Assembly: GCA_026545765.1 (NCBI GenBank)
Contig: CM048839.1
Location: 65,583,187-65,647,186 of the forward strand
Length of the DNA stretch: 64,000 nt
Source of the DNA: Plantago major
Taxonomy: Eukaryota; Streptophyta; Magnoliopsida; Lamiales; Plantaginaceae
Direction of reading: 5' to 3'
Part shown: in pieces, positions 37,934 through 48,400 of the stretch
Layout of the letters: each line of letters starts with the position of its first letter
How positions within the stretch are numbered: the stretch's first letter is position 1
Notes under the pieces: model-generated
The model's database searches: none
What the model was told of the DNA's origin: nothing
Seen by the model: the letters and a program-made list of their open reading frames with translations, nothing else
Made by a program: the position numbers and the translations under genes

Positions 37934-39372
37934 TTACCGCCTCCTCCTACCCAATTTGGTCTGGGGCTTTTGGCTGATAGAATTCCCCACCGCTTTGAAG
38001 GTTTTACGTCTCCTAGTGTTTTTGGCAGGAGGAGAAGGAGAGCACACTTTTGATTCAAAGGATGAATTGTCTTCCACAGAATCTTCAGATAGATCATCCT
38101 CCCCATTCCTACTAGGACCAGTTGAAACAGTTGCCCATCTGATCACTTCATTATCTCTTTCAGCTTGAGAGCTTGATCCAGACCTATGAATAGGAGTAAC
38201 ATCATGGGTTAGATCTAATGATCTACTTCTAACAGCATTGCATAAAATAGGTTCAAATTCAGGAACCCCAGGAACAGAAACAGAGGTAATAATAGGAACA
38301 AGAGAGGGAACAGGAGAAACAGGAACTTCCCTCTCAATAGGAAAAACCAGGCTTTCATCAAACACAACTTCAACTTCCTCCTCATCAGAAACTGAGGGAA
38401 TTACCTCAGAAGCAACTTGTTCACTAAGGATAGCAAAAGCATTCACAGATGAGGGAGGAGGAAGGGACACAACAGGGGAGCCAGTAGCAACAGGGAGGTT
38501 AGGGGTATAGTTCACACAAAAATCCCCCCTACCTCCGCGGCCACCTCTTCCCCCAGTCCCTCTACCACCATTCCATCTCCCCCTTCTAGGAACGAAAGAA
38601 GAGGGACCTCTTCCAAGAATAGAACCATTAGTATCCTCCCCCAAGGAAGGAGCCACATGCACCTCAGTACCCTTCTCCATCCCTGAATTTAAGAGAACTT
38701 CTTCCTCCCGATTAACAAGGCCAAGACAGTTGGATTCCAGATGCCCTAGCTTGCAAGCAGTACAGAAGTGAGGGACCTTTGAATAGCTTACCTTAATAGC
38801 TACACCTTTACCTAAAACTCGAACCAAACATGTCTAATCAAAGGCTTAGAGACATCCACTTCAATACAAATAGTGGCTTGGTTAAGCTTACTTCTATTTG
38901 CAGTATACCCATCCAGTTTAACAAGTTTACCAATCAGTTTTCCAATCTCATAAAGAGCTTCTTTATCAAACAAAAAAACCGGAAGTTTTTCAAAAGAAAC
39001 CCAAACAGGAACAATGGGGGATTCATCCTCTATAGAAAAAAGAGGAGACCATTTGAAAAACCGAAGAGGAAAACCTTGAACATTAGGGGAATCTAGCAAC
39101 CATAGTTGGTTAAAATCTTCCTCACAAAAAAGTTTAATCAAAACATTTCTTGAATCCATGAAGCTAACAGTGAAACCAGTTTTGAGTTTTTGATCTCTAA
39201 GCATACTCGTAACATCAAAGATTTTAGGGATACCAAAAGAAAATTTACCTACCAAAGCCAGATCCAAAGGTTTTGAAAGAAGTTCCACATCTGAATCAGA
39301 AAAGGTAAGAGAAGGCATACCATTGAAAGAAGACTGGGATTTAGGAGAGACCACCTTGCGAACCGAATCCAT
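37934..39372 (-). pseudogene. LINE ORF1 (gag-like, DUF4283 and zinc knuckle), one frameshift
   Basis: ORF1 starts at ATG 39372, about 41 nt from the element 5' end. Codons 1-186 encode a DUF4283-type domain, with words VSFMDSRNVLIKLF, PLRFFKWSPLF, PVWVSFEKLPVFLF and VDVSKPL, and then stop. The frame continues in another phase from ~38830 with a zinc knuckle CTACKLGHLESNC (38764-38726) and a long S/P/E-rich tail with a Gly/Arg-rich stretch (GRGTGGRGGRGGRG) and a basic end, stopping at 37934. ORF1 binds element RNA in the RNP. The knuckle is C-X2-C-X3-H-X4-C, one residue shorter than the usual C-X2-C-X4-H-X4-C. Total about 480 residues, normal for the family. Confidence 0.92.
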
Positions 39373-39413
39373 ATCAGTAAAGGGTACACTTTCAGAGCCG
39401 CAAGAGGGCGACG

Positions 39414-41677
39414 CACTCCTTTATTGTGTTGTTTAACTCTCGTGTAGAATTTTACATTTGTTGTTTATCCGAGTCCGTATGTGTGTGGTTTAACTCTCAA
39501 GTAGAGTTCTTCGTTTGTTATACTCTTTCTCCTTCTATGCATTGTTTAAATCTCGAATAGACTTCTTCGTTTGACATTATCCCATTCCTTTAGTGTGTTG
39601 TTTAACTCTCAGGTAGAGTTATTCGTTTGTTCTTCATACCTCTCCAAATTGTCTTGTTTTATCTCTCAAGTAGAGTTGTTCGTTTTGTTGTTTATTCCAT
39701 TCCTTTTGTATTTTGTTTAACTCTCAAGTACAGTTTTTCGTTCCTTATTTTATCACCCCTCAGGTGTGTTGTTTAAAATTTCAGATTGTCTTCTCCGTTT
39801 GTAATTATCCCTCAGGTGTTTTATTGTGTTGTTTAACTCTCCTCTAGAATTTTACATTTGTTGTTTATCCCACACCTTATGTGTGTGGTTTAACACTTAA
39901 GTAGTGTTCTTCGTTTGTCATACTCTTACTGCTTCTGTGCATTGTTTAAATCTCGAATAGACTTCTTCGTTTGACATTATCCCACTCATTTACTGTGTTG
40001 GTTAACTCTCAAGTAGAGTTATTCGTTTGTTGTTCATCCCTCTCCAAAGTGTGTTGTTTATGTCTCTCAAATAGGGTTGTTCGTTTTGTTGTTTATTCCA
40101 TTCCTTTTGTGTTTTGTTTAACTCTCAAGTAGAGTTTTTCGTTCCTTATTTTATCACCCCTCAGGTGTGTAGTTTAAATCTCAAATTGACTTCTCCGTTT
40201 GTAATTATCCCACTCCTTTATTGTGTTGTTTAACTCTCGAGTAGAATTTTACATTTGGTTTTTATCCCACACCTTATGTGTGTGGTTTAACTCTCAAGTA
40301 GAGTTCTTCGTTTGTTATACTCTTTCTCCTTCTATGCATTGTTTAAATCTCGAATAGACTTCTTCCTTTGACATTATCCCATTCCTTTAGTGTGTTGTTT
40401 AACTCTCAGGTAGAGTTATTCGTTTGTTCTTCATACCTCTCCAAATTGTCTTGTTTTATCTCTCAAGTAGAGTTGTTCGTTTTGTTGTTTATTCCATTCC
40501 CTTTGTATTTTGTTTAACTCTCAAGTACAGTTTTTCGTTACTTATTTTATCACCCCTCAGGTGTGTTGTTTAAAATTTCAGATTGTCTTCTCCGTTTGTA
40601 ATTATCCCACTTTATTGTGTTGTTTAACTCTCCTCTAGAATTTTACATTTGTTGTTTATCCCACACCTTATGTGTGTGGTTTAACACTTAAGTAGAGTTC
40701 TTCGTTTGTCATACTCTTACTGCTTCTGTGCATTGTTTAAATCTCGAATAGACTTCTTCGTTTGACATTATCCCACTCATTTACTGTGTTGGTTAACTCT
40801 CAAGTAGAGTTATTCGTTTGTTGTTCATCCCTCTCCAAAGTGTGTTGTTTATGTCTCTCAAATAGGGTTGTTCGTTTTGTTGTTTATTCCATTCGTTTTG
40901 TGTTTTGTTTAACTCTCAAGTAGAGTTTTTCGTTCGTTATTTTATCACCCTCAGGTGTGTTGTTTAAATCTCAGATTGTCTTCTCCGTTTGTAATTATCC
41001 CACTCCTTTATTGTGTCGTGTAGAATTTTACATTTGTTGTTAATCTGAGTCAGTATGTGTGTGGTTTAACTCTCAAGTAGAGTTCTTCGTTTGTTATACT
41101 CTTACTCATTCTATGTATTGTTTAAATCTCGAATAGACTTCTTTGTTTGACATTATCCCACTCCTTTAGTGTGTTGTTTAACTCTCAAGTAGAGTTATTC
41201 GTTTGTTGTTTATACCTCTCCTAATTGTCTTGTTTTTATCTCTCAAGTAGAGTTGTTCGTTTAGTTGTTTATTCCATTACTTTTGTGTTTTGTTTAACTC
41301 TCAAGTAGAGTTTTTTGTTCCTTATTTTATCACCCCTCAGGTGTGTAGTTTAAATCTCAGATTGACTTCTCCGTTTGTAATGATCCCACTCCTTTATTGT
41401 GTTGTTTACCTCTCGAGTAGAATTTTACATTTGTTGTTTATCCCACACCTTATGTGTGTGGTTTGACACTCAAGTAGAGTTCTTCGTTTGTTATACTCTT
41501 ACTCCTTCTATGCATTGTTTAAATCTCGAATAGACTTCTTCGTTTGACATTATCCCTTTCCTTTCGTGTTTTGTTTAACTCTCAAATACAGTTTTTCGTT
41601 CCTTATTTTATCACCCCTCAGGTGTGTAGTTTAAATCTCAGATTGACTTCTCCGTTTGTAATTATCCCACTCCTTTA
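39414..41677 (+). repeat. Satellite, block 3
   Basis: The same satellite continues after the LINE to the scaffold gap. It matches 28884-31150 base by base at an offset of 10530 (10533 before a 3 bp deletion near 40607), including rare variants such as TTGTGTCGTGTAGAA and TTAATCTGAGTCAG. A patch near 39811 replaces the B subunit ACTCC word by TCAGGTGTT, the fused A/B variant junction. Confidence 0.97.
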
Positions 41678-41777
41678 NNNNNNNNNNNNNNNNNNNNNNN
41701 NNNNNNNNNNNNNNNNNNNNNNNNNNNNNNNNNNNNNNNNNNNNNNNNNNNNNNNNNNNNNNNNNNNNNNNNNNNNN
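41678..41777. other. Scaffold gap of 100 N
   Basis: Exactly 100 undetermined bases, the usual placeholder for unknown length. The satellite runs into it from the left and copia pol starts directly on the right, so the true distance and even the adjacency of the two parts is unproven. Confidence 0.99.
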
Positions 41778-43080
41778 GTGAACAACTGCAAACAAAGCAA
41801 GATTGGTTGCCAAGGATTTACCTGCATCAAGGCTTAGATTTTGACGAGTCATATGCACCAGCTTGCAAGATCGATGCAATAAGACTTTTCTAGCCTTTTT
41901 CATAAAGATTTCAAAGTTTATCGATGGATGTCAAAAGTGCATTCTTAAACCATGAACTTGCGTAAGAAGTTTATGTTGAGCACCCACCGGCTTTGAAGTT
42001 TCTCGTAAAGTAGAATGGTCTATAAACCACGTAAAGCTCAGATGGATCAAACAGCTCCAAGAGCACGGTATGACACTTCTGGCCAAATACCTTCGAAAGT
42101 GGTTTCAAGAAAGGTGAAGTTGATAAAACTTTATTTACCTTAAATCATGACGGAAACTACTTAGTTCAAGTATATGTTGATGACATCATATTTGGATCTA
42201 AGGACAAGCAACTTTGTAATGACTTTGCAAATCTCATGAAAAGCAAGTTTGAGATGAGCATGATGGGAGAAATGAATTATTTCAGATTGCAAGTCAAGCA
42301 ACTCAATGATGGAATATTTATTAGTCAAACAAAGTATGCAAAAGATATGCTCACAAAATTCAATCTTAAGCCTTCAAAAGAATGCTAAGATACCTATGAG
42401 CATTGGAACCAAAATGACCTATACCTCAATCGATAAGAGTGTCAAGAACATAAGTATAGGAAATTGATAGTTCACTACTTTACCTCAATGCAAGTAGACT
42501 GAATTAACACGTCTGTTGAGTATGTGCTAGATTTTACAAATCCAATGCAAACACACTACAACATTGCTATGAAAATATTAAGGTATGTAAAGGGTACAAG
42601 AGATGTAGGATTGTGGTATCCCAAAGAAAGTCGATTGAGTTTAGCTGGTACTCAGACGATTATGCCGGATCACTACTTGATAGGAAAAGCACCTCGTGAA
42701 CTTGTCAGCGTACTAGACTTATCTCATGGTTTAGCAAGAATCAAAACTCAATTGCAACTTCTACCACGAGGTCAATATATTGTCACGTTATTGTGCAACA
42801 CAAATTGTGGATACAACAACAACTTAAAGACTATGGACTCAAGGAGAAGAAAACTCCCATTTTCTATGACAACACAAGTGCTATTGACATTACGTAATCC
42901 TAAATTTCATGCCGTAACAAAGCACATTGATGTTAGACATCACTTCATCGAGACCATGTTGAAAAGGGCAATATAGGATACTCAAGATTGGCAATCAAGA
43001 CCAACTTACGTATATCTTCACTAAGCCACTACAAGAAAGTAGATTCTCAGCCTTAAGACATAGCCTTGGACTAATGGAAC
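41778..43080 (+). pseudogene. Ty1/copia pol remnant, copy 1 (RT and RNase H)
   Basis: The sequence parallels copy 2 (49340-49644, then 58034-59080) but is heavily decayed. Readable pieces, in different frames, are KARLVAKGF, YVDDIIFGSKDKQL (RT catalytic YVDD, ~42172-42215), KSKFEMSMMGEMNYF, NIAMKILRYVKGT and NPKFHAVTKHIDVRHHF (RNase H end). The RNase H Asp and Glu blocks seen in copy 2 are scrambled here. The 5' part is lost in the gap. The order and spacing follow a SIRE/Tork-like copia pol. Both copies carry the same odd word before APRAW where ALYGLKQ is expected. Confidence 0.93.
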
Positions 43081-43101
43081 TACCAATGAACCGAAGAGTT
43101 C

Positions 43102-43208
43102 GTATCCGAACGGCATCCAGAGAAGAGGTATCCGAACGGGCATCCAGAGAAGTAGTATCCGAACGGGCATCCAGAGAAGAGGTATCCGGAACGGTATCCA
43201 GAGAAGAG
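43102..43208 (+). repeat. 26-27 bp tandem repeat downstream of copia copy 1
   Basis: Four copies of a unit beginning GTATCCGAACGGGCATCCAG start near 43102, 43128, 43155 and 43182. The unit corresponds to the hairpin unit found downstream of copy 2 (stem, ACGGG-type loop, stem), but the stem here has decayed and the unit has been duplicated in tandem. It lies in the same place relative to the pol end. Confidence 0.85.
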
Positions 43209-43911
43209 AAAGAGAACTGAATGGGTATCCGTAAGTCAAAAGGCTAAAAAGCAAAAGATAGCTTAAGATCTCCGAGACGGAACTCGATATCCGAATCACT
43301 CTATAAACGGGAACACAAAAGAGAATAGTATAACCATCTCGCAACTACTCTCTTGAAACTCGTGATTATTTCTATCTTGATGAAAACTTGAAAAATCCTA
43401 AGTATAAGATGATTCAGATGTGAACAAAGGTCCTGGTCATACAGAATTTTGATTCAGATAGCAAGTCGCCAAAATTCATTAAATGGGCACAATTACACTT
43501 GTTGATTGTGATCATTGTCAAGAAGCAATGGTGACCCTTGATGAAATTGTTTATTGATCCAGACGTGGAAATTAATTCACAGAAATAGTGGATCGCTGAA
43601 ATTCATATGGCCCACTAATCATTTAATGCCGAACTAGCTTTTTGCTCACCGCTGTAAATCATGTATATACACACAAAATCAATTTGTATGTATTTGTCTG
43701 GGATTCAACTGCTATATATATAGGATTTCGCATAGGAAATCACTTTTGCCTAATCCAAAACTCATCTTGCACAAAAATAGCAAATCCTTCTCGATTCTCT
43801 CGCAAAACTTCTACAATCTCGCTAATCAGATTAAGTTTTTCCGCAAAGAATTACTGAATCAAATCTCTTTTCAAACACCAATTTCAAATCCCTACACTAT
43901 ATAAAGAGATG
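43209..43911 (+). promoter_or_regulatory. Noncoding stretch with a promoter-like TATA box
   Basis: No coding sequence is readable. After more copia 3' sequence (GGGAACACAAAAGAG near 43309, matching 59413 in copy 2) the similarity to copy 2 ends near 43370. A TATATATATA run at 43713-43722 is followed by a C/T- and A-rich leader and then an ATG at 43910 that opens the gene remnant described next. This looks like a promoter and 5' untranslated region, either of an LTR or of a captured gene. Confidence 0.4.
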
Positions 43912-44518
43912 GCCCTAAAAGTTCAACCACATCGAAATCTCAATCCTCCACCGCATCTGAAAAGCAAGCACCAGAGTTGGTTATTGTGAACAACCGATCG
44001 TAGGAGATTTTAATCCGACCATTGACTTCAAGTCACGTAATGATTTGGGGTGGTGCCATGGTCGAGGAATACCTCACTACGAATAGAGAACCGTCGATGT
44101 AAAGCTAATTCGACATGCTTGAAAAGGCACAAATCAAGGGCTTTCTATCCGCCGCTAGTGGAATTTCATCACCGATGTGTTGGAATTCTACAACAACCTG
44201 TGATTATTCCCGTGTTTCAAGGCAATCAAATAGTGTTCCACAAAACCTTAGTCCAAGGAAAGGAAATCCTCGACATAACAACTTTCTCAGAAGTTGTTCG
44301 AGTTTCAAAATCTTGGAAAGGATTTTGAAATAAACACCAAGGATGATGAACTCCTTGAAGGTGTTAAAGAACTTTATGCCGACGGTGTGATCTTGAAAAT
44401 CGATACACCCACCGAAGTTCAAGTTGTCGACATCCCAACCAGACGCCTGGTTCACCGATGTACCGCTTGCATTCTTCATGCATCCTTTGATGGTCTACAA
44501 GGAGGTGTCACCGTATAA
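43910..44518 (+). pseudogene. N-terminal part of a decayed gene of unknown function
   Basis: Coding sequence is visible but broken by many stops and frame changes. One frame gives a Ser/Thr/Lys-rich start, then an LEKAQIKGFLSAA block, a VLEFYNNL word near 44175, and a good stretch from 44294 (FEFQNLGKDFEINTKDDELL, then VKELYADGVILKI). The order (an EFY word followed by a region of beta-strand character) recalls the 'putative plant transposon protein' family found in retroelement accessory ORFs. That assignment is tentative. Confidence 0.45.
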
Positions 44519-45347
44519 GCCAAGAACGGTGGATGATGATGTTCTTGAATCAACAAGATAAAAGGCCGGAAAACCCTTTTAATCGGGAAAGTACGCTCAA
44601 GTTTGTGAAGAAGATTCAAGGCTCGAGCCTAAGATTATAAAAGGACTAATGAGCCAAAGGCCACCGAGGATATGGTCCAAAATATGCTACTTGGCCGGAA
44701 AAGCTGCATCGAGCTCGAGAGACTACCGAATAGCCAACAAAGAACCTACTCTACAAATATGAGTATACAAACTTGATGAAAAAGGTTACCGGGTCTCGTA
44801 AAGGTTCTAAGAAGCGAAAGTCCTAAAAGGTATCTCAAGTAAAGGTTAGACCAAGAAGCCTGTAACTTCAAGAAAGAAGTCTGGCAAATCGTAAGACACA
44901 CCCAAAGAGGTCATCGATTCTCGATATCTCGCAGCATTGTCAATGAACTAATAAAGGCGTATGAAATCATCAATGCCGAAAAAGAGTTATCAACTATCGA
45001 ACAAGTAGACTCAAAGAAGAAAGTGCTTTAAATGTTGCGACTAATGCAAAAGCCTTGTCGATGAACTCATAAATGCCGCCAAAAGTGGTGAAAACACCAA
45101 GCCCCATCTCGCAGTAAACCGCAGGAATAAAGGATCAATCGCCCAATGCCGATGAGAGCTCGACGATGAAGATGATGAACTAGTCATCTCAAGTCCTAGA
45201 AAGAACAAAGAGGGCTAAGGTTATCAAACAATAATCGTGATAAGGTATCAAGAAGAACCTACACCACAAAGTTGTCAACCTATAGCAAAGGTTGTTGGTG
45301 CAAACACATCATCGTGAATATTTCTCAGACAACTTCAAAAAGCCCTG
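44519..45347 (+). pseudogene. Decayed coding stretch, Lys/Ser-rich
   Basis: No frame stays open for more than about 40 codons. Basic and Ser-rich fragments (for example GSRKGSKKRKS near 44800) and purine-rich codon-like sequence suggest the low-complexity middle of the same gene. The stretch is unusually rich in CTCG and CCG words compared with the readable exons that follow. Confidence 0.35.
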
Positions 45348-46507
45348 ATGAGTGGTATTTTAGTACTGGCGGATGCTGATGGAAACGCCACAACTAAAAA
45401 TCTGGAAGAACATTCTACTGATCAATCCTCTGCTTCCAGACAACCACAACAACCACAACAGCCACAAGTGGTTGATGAAATGGTAAATGAATTCCATTTC
45501 GAATTACCAGCAATGCAGTATGCTGAAGAAAATCCTGCAAAAGAGCAGGTTCCCCAACTCAATGTGAGCGATCAAACTGAGACATCTCCTCGTAATGATC
45601 AACTAGGGGAGGCAACCGAGTCAGCACTCAGAAAGGTGAAGTACCAAACTTCAAGCAAAGAAACTACATCGGGACAAGAAGACCAAAGTATAGAAAGGTC
45701 ACAAGTTCCAGAGACCAATCAAATTAAATTGCTGTAGTCAATCGTTTAACTCTTATGTTGTGAAAATTTTATGCTTATACATCTTGTTACTCATAAAATT
45801 TCTTTGTTACAGTCGAGTTAGAAACACAAAACAAGAGGAAGTCAAAAGCTTACCTCAGAAACTGAGAAGGAGGTTTCCTCAACCTCACCTCTTAAGACAT
45901 CTGAGCCTGTGTCACAGGTAATAATGGATTCTTAAGATAAACACTTCTTCAGTTATAAGTTTATGTGCCTAAACATTACAATAAATGTTTCTAACAGGCT
46001 CCAACTGAGATGGAAGAAGATAAGGCAGAAATGCCAGAGACAAACCCAGAGACCAACAAGGTTTCTGAGGAACACATCACTGAGCCTTCTAGCATGAAGG
46101 TATATGACAAATCAAGTGATAAGTATTCTTCATCTCGGGTTATCTCAAACTTCTTCTAAATTACTCAATACTTTCTACTCACAGGCTCACTCAGAAGTAG
46201 AAGTGCAAGGGGACAGAGTTGCGACATCCCCTGCACCTATGGAAATTGATGAGGCATCAAGGCCTTCATCACAAGAAAAGATTCTAGAGACTGCACAAGT
46301 CTCTGAGCCTCCCATGGAGGTAATTGATCTCTCAGATATCTGACTTGTCACTTAAAGTTTTTCTTGATAAAATTTCCTAAGTATTGTGATAATGTTAATT
46401 CTCAGGTTCAAGAAAGAAAGGTTGATGAGGACCAGACTTCCAAGTCTCCGCCTCACAACAAGATATCTGAGACACCAATCGTCTCAGTAGAACAAGTCTC
46501 CGAGCAA
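45348..46507 (+). pseudogene. Series of short acidic exons (unknown multi-exon gene)
   Basis: Well preserved coding blocks are separated by short introns with GT...AG ends. Exons: 45348-45733 (Gln/Pro-rich then acidic), 45813-45917, 45998-46099, 46185-46319 and 46406-46507. Introns are 79, 80, 85 and 86 nt, followed by an 87 nt intron 46508-46594. The last three complete exons are 102, 135 and 102 nt, all phase 0, and each begins GCT or GTT. Their products are rich in E, P, S, T and D and repeat a SEP/SET-type word (KTSEPVSQ, ITEPSSMK, VSEPPME, KISETPI), so they look like duplicated exons of a disordered protein. Exon 45813-45917 has one stop near its start. I do not recognise the gene. It lies between two copia pol fragments, so capture by a retroelement or an accessory ORF of the element is possible. 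Confidence 0.6.
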
Positions 46508-46594
46508 GTACTTACTGTAACTCGTAAACTAAACTACACTTCTACTCAGATATCTATAAATGTTTTGAAGCTCACTCAAAACTCTTTCTTTCAG

Positions 46595-47545
46595 TGCTCA
46601 AACAAGTGCCGAAGTTCCCAATGTTGAGACAAGGACCTACTTCCTTCTTCAAAGCTCACACCTTGCCAAAGCACATTAAATGCTTCAAGAAATGGTAAAG
46701 GTTAAGGTGCTCGATCTCTCCGAAATATTGAGAATCACAGATCAATCCAAACAGACGAGCACTAGCTCTCGACTTGAGACATACATCCATGCAATGTTCC
46801 CACCAACAATACACAGCTATTTCTATTGCATAAGGATTTCTCCAGAGGTAGAAGACAAAGTTGATACAAGCCTTTGAACAGCAAATTGTTAGACAAGATT
46901 ACAAATGGCATTTAAGCCATACCCCGCCTAAACTCGCAATTTATACCTTCAACAAGAAGAGGTTAAGGCGTAAGATCACTATTCCCAAGTGATCAATCTT
47001 GATCCAAGATGATGAGGAGGAAGAGATAAACGAAAATGACTTCAACGAATCCTCCCACCCACCATCACCAAAAGGATGACATGCATAAAAGGATGATGAT
47101 GATGCTCGCACTGTGGACCCGAGGAATTTCACTAAGAAATGATGCCTCACCGCCGAAAAGCACACCGAGAAGACTTCATAGAAATCTCCGCTCCATCTCC
47201 TCGTAAATCTACTCATCCATCTTCTAACCAACACCCGCCATTATGAACAAGTAGTCGAGCTCAAGAAACCGATCAAAATATTAAACACTCAAATCACCGC
47301 TTCAACTCGCATAACCGTTGAAGAAGAACAATACCCATCTTCAATCGGAAGATCAAATAGCTAAATCCAGAGACAAGCTTGATCAACTACAAGATCAATA
47401 CTTACAAGCAATGATTGCTTACTCGAGGTTAAAGAGCTACAGATGTGCATGATATCACCAAAGAACTCGACATCAAGAAGTCTCAAGTCAAGCATGATGC
47501 TAAGGCCGCATCATCTTCAAAAGAAGTACCATCCTTCCCGTAAAG
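46595..47545 (+). pseudogene. C-terminal part of the same unknown gene (coiled-coil tail)
   Basis: After the acceptor site at 46594 (with one extra T) the frame reads AQTSAEVPNVETRTYF and then breaks. Further fragments include a KVLDLSEILRITDQSKQTS block near 46695 and, near 47380-47530, coiled-coil-like pieces (DKLDQLQDQYLQAMIAY, HDITKELDIKKSQVK) with an end near 47545. Stops and frame changes interrupt everything between. The order fits one protein with an acidic middle and a coiled-coil end. Confidence 0.4.
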
Positions 47546-47840
47546 GAAAGAAACCAATCTCGAGATGGTTGCCGACTCGATATAATCGATGAAAATGTCC
47601 AAGAGGATGAAGATCATCGGCTGATTACTCGATGATGAAGAAGACAAGACTTGGTGAGCACCGCAATGAACATCTAGCGGTTTCTCACTTGAAAAGGAAG
47701 CCGATTGCTCCTACAATTTTCAAAGAACCGCCAAATGTCCACTCCAATGAATACATGAACAGTACCAAGTATCGCTACTCCGAACAAGGAGATGTCTTCA
47801 CGTAACAAGGAAGTAATTGCCTCGCCCCTCTCGAATGAGA
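47546..47840 (+). other. Unassigned stretch before copia integrase
   Basis: About 300 bp contain codon-like purine-rich sequence and broken frames but no motif I can name. By position it should be the gag/pol junction of copia copy 2, but no zinc knuckle, protease or primer site is readable. Confidence 0.3.
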
Positions 47841-48400
47841 AAGTTCACCGAGCTCATCACTCGAGAACAACTAGCATAGTCATTGCTCGTAAAGATCTGG
47901 GAATGATAAGGGACGATGATGCGCCTTTAGTGAAAAGCTTTCCAAGAGGCAAGTTACATCCCGTAAAAGCGTATGCCATCGTTATGGATCTTTTGAATCC
48001 TCCGAATTAGCTATGCAGAAAGAAGTACTGGTTGTTGTTTATGATTACTCAAGATTCACTGGGTTGTTTTTTCAAACAAAATCGATGCAAGGATTGAAAT
48101 ACCCAACTTGTCAATAAGCTTGAAGTCATGAAAATGACAAGGTATCTATAATCGTAATCGCACTATGGTAATCGTGGTTTGTGAACCAGTACATAAAAGA
48201 TTTTTGTACCTGTAAAGGTATACAACATCAACTATCTTCAGTAAGGACGCCACAACAAAATGGTGTTGCTGAAAGGAAGAATAGGACCCTAAAACAAGCA
48301 GCAAGAACAACGCTTGTTGACACGAAATAAGTGAAATCTATCGGGTTGAAGTCATAACAACCTCGCTACACTCAAAATAGATGTTTGATCAACAAACACC
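47841..48400 (+). pseudogene. Ty1/copia integrase remnant, copy 2
   Basis: Copia integrase inserts the cDNA into the host genome with a D-D-E triad. Readable pieces are VVVYDYSRFT (about 48031-48060, including a core Asp), then after broken sequence SSVRTPQQNGVAERKNRTLK (48236-48295), which contains the catalytic Glu and the copia-specific QQNGVAER word, and QAARTTL. The HHCC zinc domain upstream is not readable, and several stops and frame changes are present. Confidence 0.88.

Larger units (their letters stand above)
32446..39413 (-). mobile_element. LINE (plant L1-type non-LTR retrotransposon with RNase H)
   Basis: A nearly complete 6.97 kb LINE lies in minus orientation inside the satellite. 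Read 5' to 3' it has a short leader (39413-39373), ORF1 with a DUF4283-like domain and zinc knuckle (39372-37934), ORF2 with APE-type endonuclease, reverse transcriptase, a zf-RVT-like region and an RNase H (37917-33817), a 1.3 kb 3' part with a further long ORF, a small 3' hairpin and a 23 nt poly-A tail. The C-terminal RNase H is typical of many plant L1-like LINEs. At least four frameshifts and an in-frame TGA (36111-36113) in ORF1/ORF2 make this copy inactive. Possible target duplication: CACTCATTTA (32433-32442) and CACTCCTTTA (39414-39423), 9 of 10 equal, but the flanks are out of satellite register. Confidence 0.96.

Noticed and set aside
34276..39096. + strand ORFs inside the LINE (34276-34551, 36858-37052, 37339-37611, 37763-38053, 38238-38510, 38830-39096)
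   Set aside because: Antisense shadows of LINE ORF1 and ORF2.
43021..43344. 107-codon minus-strand ORF with repeating PFRIPLLWMP words
   Set aside because: It is the reverse reading of the 26-27 bp tandem repeat, hence the repetitive peptide.
46941..47234. 97-codon minus-strand ORF
   Set aside because: Ser/Phe-rich reverse reading of a purine-rich decayed coding region; no motif.
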